A stretch of DNA of 64,000 bases from an uncultured Steroidobacter sp. (lineage in GTDB: Bacteria > Pseudomonadota > Gammaproteobacteria > Steroidobacterales > Steroidobacteraceae), in assembly GCA_937864115.1 (NCBI GenBank), contig CALMII010000017.1, forward strand, positions 248,001 to 312,000. Reading direction: 5' to 3'. The notes under the pieces were generated by a model. It searched no databases, was not told the origin of the DNA, and worked only from the letters and a program-made list of their open reading frames with translations. The position numbers and the translations under genes were made by a program. This document shows, in pieces, positions 30,598 through 42,290 of the stretch (within the stretch, counting starts at the first letter, position 1; each line of letters opens with the position of its first letter).

Positions 30598-30668
30598 CTG
30601 TGGGGCCGGCTTCAGCCGGCCATTCTCAAGTCAGTACAGCCAGAGGCCGGCTGAAGCCGGCCCCACAG
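30598..30668. repeat. REP-like element, copy 4 (perfect inverted pair)
   Basis: CTGTGGGGCCGGCTTCAGCC is mirrored by GGCTGAAGCCGGCCCCACAG about 25 bases later. Both units are of the GCCGGC type facing each other; no GTCAGGC unit. It lies between the divergently ordered regulator start and the hslO stop, all on the minus-strand side. Confidence 0.85.
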
Positions 30669-30693
30669 GAAGAACTGAAGGCACCGGGAAACT

Positions 30694-31623
30694 TCAGTGG
30701 ATCGTGCCACCCGACTCCGCCGACGGACTCGCCGCGAAGATCTGCTCCACGTCCACCGAATCGAACTGATAGGCCCGATTGCAGAAATCGCAGCGGACTT
30801 CGACGCTGCCCCGCTCCGCCAGCACCGAGCGGATCTCCTCCGCACCGACTCCGCGCAGCATGCCGATCACCCGATCGCGGGAGCAGCGGCAGCGAAAGAA
30901 GACGGGCGAGGACTCGAAGATCCGCACGTCGTCCTCGACGAACAGGCGCCGCAGGATTTCACGGTCGCTCAGCCGGTGCAGTTCCTCGGGCCTGAGCGTG
31001 TCCGCCAGCAGTTGCACACGACGCCAGGCGTCGTCGAAGTCCGGACGCGTCTCGCCTGCCGTCCGGACGTCGGACCGTGACGCCACGCTGTCATCGGACA
31101 GGCGTTGCAACAGCATCCCCGACACGCCGCGTTCGTCGGCATGCAGCCAGAGCCGTGTCGGCAGCTGCTCGGAGTTCTCGAAGTAGCCCTGCAGGCTCTG
31201 CGCGAGACCGCCGCTCTCCAGCGGCACGATGCCCTGATAACGCTGCGACAGATCCTCGTTTTCGAGCGTGACCATCAGGCGGCCGGCACCCGAGAGCATC
31301 TGCAGACTCGCATCCGGCCGCAGGATGTCGGGGCTTTCCCTGTAGCGCGCGACGGCGCGCACACCCAGATCGTTGGAGCATTGCGCGAGCAGCAGATGCA
31401 TCGGCCCTTCGCCTTGCAGCTGCAGGCTGAGCGTGCCTTCGAACTTGAGCGTGGCGGACAGCAGCACGGAGGCGGCCACTGCTTCGCCGAGGGCCTGGCG
31501 AATGGCAGGCGGATAGTCGCGATGCTCGAGCAGCGCACGCCAGGCCGCGTCGAGATGCACGAGGTGGCCGCGGACGGGGAAGTGTTCGAACAGGAAGCGA
31601 TGGAGGGAATCGTAGTCGTGCAT
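30694..31623 (-). CDS. hslO: Redox-regulated chaperone Hsp33
   Basis: A 309-residue Hsp33. The C-terminal zinc/redox switch is CRC at residues 245 and 247 and CDFC at 278 and 281, i.e. CxC-x30-CxxC, with the spacing close to the family norm. The N-terminal domain includes FEHFPVRGHLVHL and ALGEAVAASVLLSATLKFEG, family hallmarks. It holds unfolded proteins under oxidative stress, when disulfides release zinc. Flanked by two REP-like elements, it appears to be transcribed alone. Confidence 0.96.
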   Translation of the reverse strand: MHDYDSLHRFLFEHFPVRGHLVHLDAAWRALLEHRDYPPAIRQALGEAVAASVLLSATLKFEGTLSLQLQGEGPMHLLLAQCSNDLGVRAVARYRESPDILRPDASLQMLSGAGRLMVTLENEDLSQRYQGIVPLESGGLAQSLQGYFENSEQLPTRLWLHADERGVSGMLLQRLSDDSVASRSDVRTAGETRPDFDDAWRRVQLLADTLRPEELHRLSDREILRRLFVEDDVRIFESSPVFFRCRCSRDRVIGMLRGVGAEEIRSVLAERGSVEVRCDFCNRAYQFDSVDVEQIFAASPSAESGGTIH

Positions 31624-31634
31624 GGGGGATTCTT

Positions 31635-31719
31635 CTGTGGGGCCGGCTTCAGCCGGCCTTTTCAGAGTCAGGCTAAAGCCTGACCTACAGTCGGAGGCCG
31701 GCTGCAGCCGGCCCCACAG
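31635..31719. repeat. REP-like element, copy 5 (three units)
   Basis: CTGTGGGGCCGGCTTCAGCC, then GTCAGGCTAAAGCCTGAC plus CTACAG, then a reversed GGCTGCAGCCGGCCCCACAG. It occupies the gap between the gatB stop and hslO start on the minus strand. Confidence 0.85.
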
Positions 31720-31735
31720 GCAGATTTTAAAGAGA

Positions 31736-33178
<1,443 letters not shown>

Positions 33179-33188
33179 GTCTGGACCT

Positions 33189-33309
33189 GGCTGCTGGCTG
33201 CTGGCTGCTGGCGACTGGCTCCTGGCCAGCACCGGAAAAAATCACTCTTGATGACCAAGGCCGCTGTTTGCCGGTTCTGGCCAGTTGCCAGTCGCCAGCA
33301 GCCAGCAAC
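33189..33309. repeat. Inverted repeat built from seven-base units (GGCTGCT)
   Basis: The left arm (33189-33230) is three GGCTGCT units followed by GGCGACT, GGCTCCT and GGCCAGC. The right arm (33277-33309) reads CTGGCCA, GTTGCCA, GTCGCCA, GCAGCCA, GCAACC, the reverse-complement form with the same seven-base period. The element sits between gatA and gatB and can form a long hairpin. Confidence 0.8.
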
Positions 33310-33320
33310 CCTCCTCAAAC

Positions 33321-34784
33321 CTACCTGTAGGCTTGAGGAATCTCCCTATGCCACTGCGTCTCCCGCTGGTAGCGATGCGCCACGTTCAGCAGCTTCGCCT
33401 CGCCGAAGTGCGGGCCGATGATCTGCAGACCGACCGGCAGGCCGCCGAGGAAACCGCAGGGAATCGACATGGCCGGCAGGCCGGCGAGGTTCGCGCCGAT
33501 CGTGTAGATGTCATTCAGATACATCGTGATCGGATCGTCGACCTTGGCGCCGATATCGAAGGCCGGCGTCGGCGAGGTCGGGCCGATCAGCACGTCGACT
33601 TCGCCGAAGGCACGTTCGAAGTCATTGGCGATCAGGCGGCGGATTTTCTGGGCCTTGAGGTAGTACGCATCGTAGTAACCGGCCGACAGCACGTAGGTGC
33701 CGGTCATGATGCGGCGCTTGACCTCGGCGCCGAAGCCTTCGCCGCGCGAGCGCTTGTAGAGATCGAGCAGGTCGACCGGCTTCTCGCAGCGATAGCCGAA
33801 GCGCACGCCGTCGAAGCGCGACAGGTTCGACGAACACTCCGCCGGCGCGACCACATAGTAAGTGGGCACCGACAGCGGCAGGTTCGGCAGGCTGACTTCC
33901 ACCAGCTTCGCGCCCATCGCCTCGTAGACCTTGAGCGCATCGCGCACCAGCTTGCCGTTGGCTTCATCGAGTCCTTTCTCGAAGAACTCCTTGAGCAGGC
34001 CGATCTTCAGACCCGCCAGCGGCTGGTCGAGCGTCGCGGTGTAGTCCGGCACGGGCGTATCGACGCTGGTGGAATCGCGCGGATCGAATCCCGCCATGGC
34101 GCCGAGCAGCAGCGCCGCGTCTTCGGCCGACTGCGTCAGCGTGCCGGCCTGATCGAGGCTCGATGCGAACGCGATCATTCCGTATCGCGAGACCCGGCCG
34201 TAGGTCGGCTTGATGCCGGTGAGCGAGGTCAGCGCCGCGGGCTGGCGGATCGAGCCGCCGGTGTCGGTGCCGGTCGAGGCCGGCGCCATGCGCGCAGCGA
34301 CCACGGCGGCCGAACCGCCCGACGAACCGCCGGGGACTTTCTTCAGATCCCAGGGATTCTTCACCGGTCCGAAGAAGCTCGTCTCGTTCGAGGAGCCCAT
34401 GGCGAATTCGTCCATGTTCGCCTTGCCGAGCGAGATGACGCCGGCCTGCGACAGTTTCTCGACGATGGTCGCGTCGTAGGGCGCGACGAAGTTCGAGAGC
34501 ATCTTCGAGCCGCAGGTCGTGAGCACGCCGTCGGTGCAGAAGATGTCTTTGTGGGCGATGGGCAGTCCGGTGAGCGGACCGCCTGCGCCCGCGGCCAGTT
34601 GCTGATCGGCTTTCGCCGCGGCCGCAAGGGCCTGCTCGCCCGTGATCGTGACCAGGGCATTCAATTCGGGATTGAAGCGCTCGATGCGCGACAGGAAGTG
34701 CCGCGTCAGCTCCACGCTCGAAAACCGGCGCGCCTTGAGGCCGGCGGCGAGTTCAGCAAGCGTCTGATGGTGTAGTTCAGTCAT
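33321..34784 (-). CDS. gatA: Asp/Glu-tRNA amidotransferase subunit A
   Basis: A 487-residue amidase-signature enzyme that releases ammonia from glutamine for tRNA amidation. The catalytic triad is Lys79 (PIAHKDIFC), Ser154 and Ser178, the latter two in [10 protein letters not shown] and [12 protein letters not shown]. Length is standard. It works with gatB and gatC. Located between gatC (minus side, with a REP-like element) and the seven-base repeat array. No odd residues seen. Confidence 0.98.
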   Translation of the reverse strand: MTELHHQTLAELAAGLKARRFSSVELTRHFLSRIERFNPELNALVTITGEQALAAAAKADQQLAAGAGGPLTGLPIAHKDIFCTDGVLTTCGSKMLSNFVAPYDATIVEKLSQAGVISLGKANMDEFAMGSSNETSFFGPVKNPWDLKKVPGGSSGGSAAVVAARMAPASTGTDTGGSIRQPAALTSLTGIKPTYGRVSRYGMIAFASSLDQAGTLTQSAEDAALLLGAMAGFDPRDSTSVDTPVPDYTATLDQPLAGLKIGLLKEFFEKGLDEANGKLVRDALKVYEAMGAKLVEVSLPNLPLSVPTYYVVAPAECSSNLSRFDGVRFGYRCEKPVDLLDLYKRSRGEGFGAEVKRRIMTGTYVLSAGYYDAYYLKAQKIRRLIANDFERAFGEVDVLIGPTSPTPAFDIGAKVDDPITMYLNDIYTIGANLAGLPAMSIPCGFLGGLPVGLQIIGPHFGEAKLLNVAHRYQRETQWHREIPQAYR

Positions 34785-34830
34785 TGTCTAAGGAAGCGGT
34801 TCGGTTGGCGGGCGATTTCTGCTCATTCTT

Positions 34831-34888
34831 CTGTGGGTCAGGCTTCAGCCTGACTTCTTCAGAAGGCCGGCTGAAGCCGGCCCCACAG
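34831..34888. repeat. REP-like paired palindrome, copy 6
   Basis: Here the order of units is changed: CTGTGGGTCAGGCTTCAGCC begins with the TCAGGC type, followed by a reversed GGCTGAAGCCGGCCCCACAG. It lies between gatC and gatA. Confidence 0.85.
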
Positions 34889-34899
34889 TACGAGGAGGA

Positions 34900-35190
34900 C
34901 TACTCGATGACCTTGGGCACGAGGTAGAGCCCGGCCTCCACCTTCGCGGCGTTGCGCTGGTACTTCTCGTGCCGGTCGCTGTCGACGACTTCGTCGACGC
35001 GCATGCGTTGCACCTGGTCCTTGAGCGGATGCGCCATCGGTTCGACGCTCGCCGTGTCGGCCGCATCGAGCTGTTCGACCAGGTTGAGGATCTTCGACAA
35101 GCGGTCGACGTACTCGGGCATCTCGGCGTCGGTGATCGCAAGCCGCGCGAGATGAGCGATGTTCTCGACGTCTTTACGGGTAAGGCTCAT
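34900..35190 (-). CDS. gatC: Asp/Glu-tRNA amidotransferase subunit C
   Basis: A 96-residue GatC with the conserved MSLTRKDVENIAHLARLAI opening and the MAHPLKDQVQRMRVDEV and YLVPKVIE pieces. It is a small tether that stabilises GatA-GatB. First gene of gatC-gatA-gatB; divergent from mreB, the same arrangement as in Pseudomonas. Short but clear. Confidence 0.95.
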   Translation of the reverse strand: MSLTRKDVENIAHLARLAITDAEMPEYVDRLSKILNLVEQLDAADTASVEPMAHPLKDQVQRMRVDEVVDSDRHEKYQRNAAKVEAGLYLVPKVIE

Positions 35191-35193
35191 TGA

Positions 35194-36375
<1,182 letters not shown>

Positions 36376-36449
36376 TCGCCGGACATTCACTACTCCGCGT
36401 GATTCAACCCGCAGGGCATTTCCTCGCCACCGTCCTGCTTCCTTCTTCT

Positions 36450-36484
36450 CTGGCCAGCAGCCAGTAGCCCAGCGCCCAGCGGCC
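36450..36484. repeat. Seven-base-period array in mreB-mreC gap
   Basis: Reads CTGGCCA, GCAGCCA, GTAGCCC, AGCGCCC, AGCGGCC, a seven-base period of the complementary type. It lies immediately upstream of the GTG start of mreC. Confidence 0.7.
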
Positions 36485-36491
36485 CTCTTCC

Positions 36492-37493
36492 GTGGTCACC
36501 CTCAGCTCCGACAGTCGTCCGATCATCGGCCACGGACCCGCGCTGGGGGCCCGCTTCTTTTTCCTCGCCATCGCGTCCATCGCGCTGATGGTGGCCGACC
36601 ATCGCGGCGGCTACATGGAAGTGACGCGTTCCTGGCTGCAGACCGCGGTGAATCCGCTGTACGTCGTCGTGCAGGTGCCGGGACAGTTCTGGGGCTGGCT
36701 CACCGGCAGCTTCTCCGATCGCAGCCGCCTGCGTACCGAGAATGCCCAGCTCAACGATGAACTGCGTACCGCACGCGTGAAGCTGCTGCGCTTCGATGCG
36801 CTGACCGAGGAGAACCGCCGCCTGCGTGCGATCCGCAATGCCTCGCAGGGCATGGGCGAACGCACGCTGATCGCCGAGATCGTGCGGGTCGACGTCGATC
36901 CCTACCGGCATCGCGTCCGCATCAACAAGGGCAGTCAGGATGGCGTCTTCAAGGGCCAGCCGGTGCTCGATGCGTTCGGCATCGTCGGCCAGGTCACGCG
37001 GGTCGATGAAATCGGCGCCGAAATCATCCTGATCAGCGACAACGAACACGCGACGCCCGTGCAGGTGAACCGCAACGGCATCCGCTCGATCGCGGTCGGC
37101 ACCGGCGACATCCATCGCCTGAACCTGCCGTTCCTCACGATCGAATCCGACGTGAAACCGGATGACCTGCTGGTCTCCTCCGGCCTCGATGGCATCTTTC
37201 CGGCGGGCTATCCCGTCGCCACGATTACGAAGGTCGAACGCGATCCATCGGCAACCTTCGCCGTCGTCGAGGCGCGTCCGCTCGCACAGCTGGACCGCGC
37301 TCGTGAAGTGCTGCTGCTGTGGGTCGATCCCTCGACGCAGCCGGCACCTCCCGCACCCGCGGTCAAACCGGCAAGGCCCGCGCCGTCCACTGCACCGGCA
37401 AGTCCTCCGCCCACGACGGCCTCGCCTGCAACGACGGAACCGACGTCCGCTCCCGAAGCATCCGACGAACCCACCACTCCGCCGCCCCCATGA
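36492..37493 (+). CDS. mreC: Rod shape-determining protein MreC
   Basis: A 333-residue inner-membrane protein with one transmembrane segment near residues 21-36 (ARFFFLAIASIALMV), a coiled coil at about 75-110, and two beta-domains thereafter (RVDVDPYRHRVRINKGSQDGV). The start is GTG 36492. The last about 50 residues are rich in Pro, Ala, Thr and Ser and end in PPPP, a tail beyond the usual fold, possibly periplasmic and disordered. It couples MreB to PBP2 and RodA. It follows mreB after a 116-base gap containing a seven-base repeat array. Confidence 0.95.
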   Translation: MVTLSSDSRPIIGHGPALGARFFFLAIASIALMVADHRGGYMEVTRSWLQTAVNPLYVVVQVPGQFWGWLTGSFSDRSRLRTENAQLNDELRTARVKLLRFDALTEENRRLRAIRNASQGMGERTLIAEIVRVDVDPYRHRVRINKGSQDGVFKGQPVLDAFGIVGQVTRVDEIGAEIILISDNEHATPVQVNRNGIRSIAVGTGDIHRLNLPFLTIESDVKPDDLLVSSGLDGIFPAGYPVATITKVERDPSATFAVVEARPLAQLDRAREVLLLWVDPSTQPAPPAPAVKPARPAPSTAPASPPPTTASPATTEPTSAPEASDEPTTPPPP

Positions 37494-37535
37494 TGCACAG
37501 CACGGCCCTGGCCTTCGTTCACGGAGATCGCCTTC

Positions 37536-38015
37536 ATGGCTGACGGCGGCTCGAGCGGACTGCGCATTACGATCACGACGCTGCTGGCGCTGATCTTCGC
37601 CATCGCACCGCTTCCCGACGTCATGAACCAGGCGAAGCCGCCGCTGCTGCTGCTGCTCGTCATCTACTGGTCGCTGAGCGCGCCGCGCATCGCCGGACTC
37701 ATGTTCGCGTGGATGTGCGGGTTCGCCATCGACGTCGTGAAAGGCCCGCTGTTCGGCCAGCACGCGGTCGCGTACCTGCTGATCGCGTACCTGACGCACA
37801 AGTTCCAGCTGCGCATGCGCATCTTCCCGATCTACCACCAGACGCTGACCGTCTTCATGTTGCTGGCGCTGTACGAGTTCGTGGTGTTCTGGATCGACGG
37901 CATCATCGGCCCGGCCGTCACCGGCTGGATGCGCTGGGTGCCCGTCATCACCGGCACGCTGCTGTGGCCGCTGCTCGTTGCGGTGCTGGATACTTGGAAC
38001 AGGGCGAGAAGATGA
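37536..38015 (+). CDS. mreD: Rod shape-determining protein MreD
   Basis: A 159-residue integral membrane protein with about five hydrophobic helices (ITTLLALIFAIAPL, LLLLVIYWSL, VFMLLALYEFVVFWI and others). Length and position after mreC identify it. It bridges MreC and the elongation synthases. Its stop is followed by a seven-base repeat array before mrdA. Confidence 0.93.
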   Translation: MADGGSSGLRITITTLLALIFAIAPLPDVMNQAKPPLLLLLVIYWSLSAPRIAGLMFAWMCGFAIDVVKGPLFGQHAVAYLLIAYLTHKFQLRMRIFPIYHQTLTVFMLLALYEFVVFWIDGIIGPAVTGWMRWVPVITGTLLWPLLVAVLDTWNRARR

Positions 38016-38020
38016 GCATG

Positions 38021-38115
38021 GCGACAGGCCACAGGCCACAGTCAGAACGGCTCCGTATCTCCGGCTCTCATTCTGGCCAGCAGCCTGTCGCCCGTAGCCT
38101 GTAAGCCTGTCGCCC
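38021..38115. repeat. Seven-base-period arrays in mreD-mrdA gap
   Basis: The left part has GCGACAG, GCCACAG, GCCACAG; the right part CTGGCCA, GCAGCCT, GTCGCCC, GTAGCCT and near copies. The two parts are roughly reverse complements with a central stem about 38046-38073. It lies between mreD and mrdA. Confidence 0.65.
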
Positions 38116-38121
38116 CTCCCC

Positions 38122-40122
38122 ATGTCCCGCTCCGTCCGCATCAAGGATCACCACGCCGAACAGCGGCTGTTCGACCAGCGCGCCATTGCCGCGTCGATCC
38201 TGATTGCGCTGGCGATCTGCGCCGTGATCGCCCGCCTGGTATGGCTGCAGATCGTCAAGTACGACTACTTCGTCGATCTGTCGCAGGGCAATCGCATCAA
38301 GGTCGAGCCGATTCCGCCGAACCGCGGCCTGATCCTGGATCGCAATGGCGTGCCGCTCGCCACCAACGCGCCCTCCTACCAGCTCGAACTGCGTCGCGAA
38401 CAGGTGCCCGACCTGGATGCGACGCTGCAGGGGCTCGCCGATATCGGCCTGATCGATCCCGACGACATTCCCGCGCTCAAGAAAGACATCCGCGGCCGGC
38501 GCATCTTCGATGCGGTGCCGATCAAGCTGCAGATGAACGAGGAAGAACTGGCCCGGTTCGCCGCGCGCCGTTACGACTATCCCGGCGTCGACATCACGCC
38601 GCGACTGACCCGTTTCTATCCGCTCGGCGAAAGCAGCGTCCATGCCATCGGCTACGTGGGCGCCATCAGCGAGGACGACAAGAAATCGCTGAACATCGAC
38701 GACTACGCCGGCTCGACCCTCACCGGCAAGAACGGCGTCGAGAAGCAGTACGAAAAGGAACTGCACGGCACGACGGGCCTGCAGCAGCTGCTGGTCAATG
38801 CCCAGGGCCGCACGGTCGAACGCATCGGGCGATCGAAGGTGGACCTGGTGCGCAAGGAACCGGTCGCCGGCAACGATCTGTTCCTCACCATCGATCAGCA
38901 CGTGCAGCAGATCGCCGAAGAATCGCTGCGCGGACAGCGCGCCTCGGCGGTCGCCATCGATCCGGCCAACGGCGACGTCCTCGCATTCGTCAGCACGCCG
39001 GCCTTCGATCCGAATCTGTTTGCGCGCGGACTCAGCCGCGCCCAGTACGTCGCGCTCACCGACGATCCGGAACGGCCGATGTACGACCGGGCGCTGCGCG
39101 GCGTCTATCCGCCCGGCTCGACGGTGAAACCGCTGATGGCGCTCGCCGCACTGGAATACGGCGTCGTGACGCCCGAACACACCGAGTACTGCCGCGGCCT
39201 CTTCCGGCTGCCGCGGGTCAGCCGGCCGTGGCGCGACTGGAACTTCGACAAGGGCGGTCACGGCACGGTGAACATGGAGAAGGCGATCGCGACTTCATGC
39301 GACGTCTACTTCTACGACATGGCCAACCTGCTCGGCATCGATCACATTCACGACTACCTGGCGCAGTTCGGCATGGGATCGCCGACCGGCATCGACATTC
39401 CCGGCGAGAAGACCGGGATCCTGCCGTCGACGCAATGGAAGCGGAACAACTTCCGCCAGGCCGAGATGAAGGTGTGGTACCCCGGCGATACCATCAGCGT
39501 CGGCATCGGCCAGGGCTACATGTCGGCGACGCCGCTGCAGATTGCGCACTTCGCTGCGATCATCGCGGCCCGCGGCCAGCGATTCCAGCCGCGGCTCGTC
39601 AGCGCCATTCGCGACGTGAAAACCGGCGAGGTCCGCAAGCTGCCGCCAGTGCCCCTGCCTGCCGCCAGGACGTCCGATCCGCATGCCTGGGACATCGCGA
39701 TCAAGGGGATGATCGACGTCACCAATGCGCCTTACGGCACCGCGCGGGCGCTGAGCGTGAATCTGCCGTACCTCCTCGCCGGCAAGAGCGGCACGGCACA
39801 GGTCTTCAAGGCCGCATCGAACCAGCGCGTCCGCAAGGCACACGAACTCGATGTGCACCTGCGCGACCACGCGCTGTTCATCGCGTTCGCGCCCGCCGAC
39901 GCACCGATGCCGAAGATCGCGGTGGCCGTCGTCGTGGAGAATGCGCCCGGCGGCGGCGGCGCATTTGCAGGTCCCATCGCGCGACGCATCATCGATTCCT
40001 ATCTGCTCACGCCGGAGCAATGGGAAGAACAGGAAGCGAAGCGCAAGGCCGCAGCCGCCGCGGCGGCCCAGCGCGCTGCACCGCGAACGACACCGCCGCC
40101 CGCTCCGGCCCGTACAGACTGA
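38122..40122 (+). CDS. mrdA: Penicillin-binding protein 2 (transpeptidase)
   Basis: A 666-residue class B PBP with an N-terminal membrane anchor (IAASILIALAICAVIARLVWL). The active-site SxxK is Ser333-Thr-Val-Lys336 in PPGSTVKPLMA; the second motif SCD is in ATSCDVYFYD; KSGT lies near 555 in AGKSGTAQV. These and the NRGLILDRNG segment near residue 72 identify the elongation enzyme. The last about 45 residues are Ala/Pro-rich. It cross-links wall peptides during growth with RodA, encoded 16 bases downstream. Confidence 0.98.
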   Translation: MSRSVRIKDHHAEQRLFDQRAIAASILIALAICAVIARLVWLQIVKYDYFVDLSQGNRIKVEPIPPNRGLILDRNGVPLATNAPSYQLELRREQVPDLDATLQGLADIGLIDPDDIPALKKDIRGRRIFDAVPIKLQMNEEELARFAARRYDYPGVDITPRLTRFYPLGESSVHAIGYVGAISEDDKKSLNIDDYAGSTLTGKNGVEKQYEKELHGTTGLQQLLVNAQGRTVERIGRSKVDLVRKEPVAGNDLFLTIDQHVQQIAEESLRGQRASAVAIDPANGDVLAFVSTPAFDPNLFARGLSRAQYVALTDDPERPMYDRALRGVYPPGSTVKPLMALAALEYGVVTPEHTEYCRGLFRLPRVSRPWRDWNFDKGGHGTVNMEKAIATSCDVYFYDMANLLGIDHIHDYLAQFGMGSPTGIDIPGEKTGILPSTQWKRNNFRQAEMKVWYPGDTISVGIGQGYMSATPLQIAHFAAIIAARGQRFQPRLVSAIRDVKTGEVRKLPPVPLPAARTSDPHAWDIAIKGMIDVTNAPYGTARALSVNLPYLLAGKSGTAQVFKAASNQRVRKAHELDVHLRDHALFIAFAPADAPMPKIAVAVVVENAPGGGGAFAGPIARRIIDSYLLTPEQWEEQEAKRKAAAAAAAQRAAPRTTPPPAPARTD

Positions 40123-40138
40123 TCCGGCAACGACGCTC

Positions 40139-41278
40139 ATGGACATCGGCTCACTCGACTCCTCGCGAACGCAGCGCACCCTGACCGGATCGGCGCGGCT
40201 GCTGCTCGCGCTGCATCTCGACGGCCCGCTCTTCATCGCCCTGTCGCTGCTCGCCGGCATCGGCATCATCGTCGGCTTCAGCGCCTCGGGGCGCAGTCTC
40301 GGCATGCTCGAAGCCCAGGTCGCGCGCTTCATTCTGGCCATGCTGGCGATGATCATGCTCGCGCAGATTCCGCCGCGACTGATCCGCGGCGCGACGCCGT
40401 GGGTCTACGGCCTCGGACTCACGCTGCTGCTGATCGTGATGACGACGGGTCACATCGCGATGGGCGCGCAGCGCTGGCTCGACCTGGGTTTCATCCGCTT
40501 CCAGCCTTCGGAGATCATGAAGATCGCCGTGCCGCTCGCGTGCGCGTGGTATCTCAATGATCGACCGCTGCCGCCGAGTTTCACGTCGGTGATCGTCGTC
40601 GCCGCGGCCATCCTCATTCCGACGATCATCATTGCCGAACAGCCGGACCTGGGCACGTCGCTGCTCGTCGCCGCCGCGGGCGGCATGGTGATCCTGCTCG
40701 CGGGCCTTTCGGGAAAGCTGATCGCGGGTGTGATTGCGATGCTGATCCCGACGGTATACGTCGCGTGGGAATACCTGCTGCACGACTATCAGCGCCAGCG
40801 CGTGCTGACGTTCCTCGATCCGCAGACCGATCCGCTCGGTTCGGGCTACCACATCATCCAGTCGCAGATCGCCATCGGCTCCGGCGGAGTCTTCGGCAAG
40901 GGCTATCTCAACGGCAGCCAGGCGCAGCTGGAGTTCCTGCCCGAGAGTTCCACGGACTTCATCTTCGCCGTGATCGGCGAGGAGTGGGGACTCATCGGCC
41001 TCGTCACCGTGATCGCGCTGTATCTGTTCGTCATCGGCCGCGCGCTCTATCTCGCGGCGGAATCGCAGGACACGTTCTCCCGGCTCGCCTCCGGCAGCCT
41101 GGCACTCACATTCGCCGTGTACGTCTTCGTCAACACGGGCATGGTCACGGGCCTGCTGCCCGTCGTGGGCGTGCCGCTGCCGCTGATCAGCTACGGCGGT
41201 ACCTCGATGGTGACCCTCATGGCCGGCTTCGGTATCCTCATGTCGTTGTGCGCGAAGCGGAAACTCGTGGGTCGATGA
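40139..41278 (+). CDS. rodA: Rod shape-determining glycosyltransferase RodA
   Basis: A 379-residue SEDS-family polytopic protein with about ten hydrophobic segments. Family pieces: WLDLGFIRFQPSEIMKIA, PDLGTSLLV, FLPESSTDFIFAVIGEEWG, and GLLPVVGVPLPLISYGGTSM. It polymerises lipid II for lateral wall growth with PBP2. The ATG is at 40139. Its TGA overlaps an ATG of a short frame (see mltB). Confidence 0.97.
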   Translation: MDIGSLDSSRTQRTLTGSARLLLALHLDGPLFIALSLLAGIGIIVGFSASGRSLGMLEAQVARFILAMLAMIMLAQIPPRLIRGATPWVYGLGLTLLLIVMTTGHIAMGAQRWLDLGFIRFQPSEIMKIAVPLACAWYLNDRPLPPSFTSVIVVAAAILIPTIIIAEQPDLGTSLLVAAAGGMVILLAGLSGKLIAGVIAMLIPTVYVAWEYLLHDYQRQRVLTFLDPQTDPLGSGYHIIQSQIAIGSGGVFGKGYLNGSQAQLEFLPESSTDFIFAVIGEEWGLIGLVTVIALYLFVIGRALYLAAESQDTFSRLASGSLALTFAVYVFVNTGMVTGLLPVVGVPLPLISYGGTSMVTLMAGFGILMSLCAKRKLVGR

Positions 41279-41315
41279 GACTGCAACCTTTGTTCTACTG
41301 CGGTGTCCCAACGAC

Positions 41316-42290
41316 GTGACTCAGCCGCCTACAGCCACTGCCCTGCTTGCCTGCATCACACTGAGCAGCCCCGCTCTCGCCGTCGACACCAGTCGCAGCG
41401 AAGTCCGCGAGTTCATCGCGGAGATGCAGCGCGACTACGAATTCGATCCGGACGCGCTGACCCGGCTGCTGTCGAAGGCCGAGACCAAGCAGAACATCCT
41501 CGATGCCATCAGCCGGCCGGCCGAGCGCGTCGTGCCCTGGCACGAGTACCGCCTGCAGTTCCTGAACCCACAGCGGATCCAATACGGCGTCCGCTTTCGC
41601 GACGAGCATCCGGAACGATTGAAAGCGATCGGCGACGCACAGCTCGCCAACACGGTGCTCGGCATCCTCGGCGTGGAGACCTCGTACGGCAGGATCACGG
41701 GCAGGTTCCGGGTCATCGACGCATTGACGACGCTGGCGTTCGACTACCCGCCGCGCGGCGAGTTCTTTCGCAGCGAACTGCAGCAGTTCCTGCTGCTCAC
41801 GCGCGAAGAAGCCGTGGATCCGCTCACCGCGCTCGGATCGTATGCCGGTGCGATGGGCTCGCCGCAATTCATCTCGAGCAGCTATCGCAAGTACGCGATC
41901 GACGCCGATGACGACGGTCGTCGCGACCTGTGGTCCAGCTGGGACGACATCGTCGGCAGCGTCGCCAACTATCTGCGCGCCTTCGGCTGGCGACAGAACG
42001 AAGAAGTCGTCGTCGAGGCCGCCGTGGCGGCCGAGGACATCGATCGCTTCAGCGCCGGCCGGATCGAACTGAACGAAACCGTGCAGTCGCTGCGGACCAA
42101 GGGAGCCAGATTCGAGACACGCATGCCCGACGACGCGCCCGCCATGCTCGTCATCGCGCAGGGCAAGGACGGTCCCGTCTACCGCGTCGGCTTCAACAAT
42201 TTCTACGTCATCACCCGCTACAACCGCAGCACCATGTACTCGATGGCGGTGCACGACCTCGGCGAAGCCGTCGCGGGAGCATCGCGCTGA
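41316..42290 (+). CDS. mltB: Lytic murein transglycosylase B
   Basis: A 324-residue MltB-type lytic transglycosylase that cuts glycan strands to 1,6-anhydro products. The catalytic Glu is Glu121 in GVETSYGRI, followed by YAGAMGSPQFISSSY and YAIDADDDGRRDLWSSWDD, family signatures. The only in-frame start is GTG 41316, and the resulting leader (ALLACITLSSPALA) lacks a basic N-region though it contains an LLAC lipobox-like site. An ATG at 41275 overlapping the rodA stop opens in another frame and stops after 14 codons. This may be a true signal variant or a frameshift. It is followed by rlpA, overlapping by one base. Confidence 0.93.
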   Translation: MTQPPTATALLACITLSSPALAVDTSRSEVREFIAEMQRDYEFDPDALTRLLSKAETKQNILDAISRPAERVVPWHEYRLQFLNPQRIQYGVRFRDEHPERLKAIGDAQLANTVLGILGVETSYGRITGRFRVIDALTTLAFDYPPRGEFFRSELQQFLLLTREEAVDPLTALGSYAGAMGSPQFISSSYRKYAIDADDDGRRDLWSSWDDIVGSVANYLRAFGWRQNEEVVVEAAVAAEDIDRFSAGRIELNETVQSLRTKGARFETRMPDDAPAMLVIAQGKDGPVYRVGFNNFYVITRYNRSTMYSMAVHDLGEAVAGASR

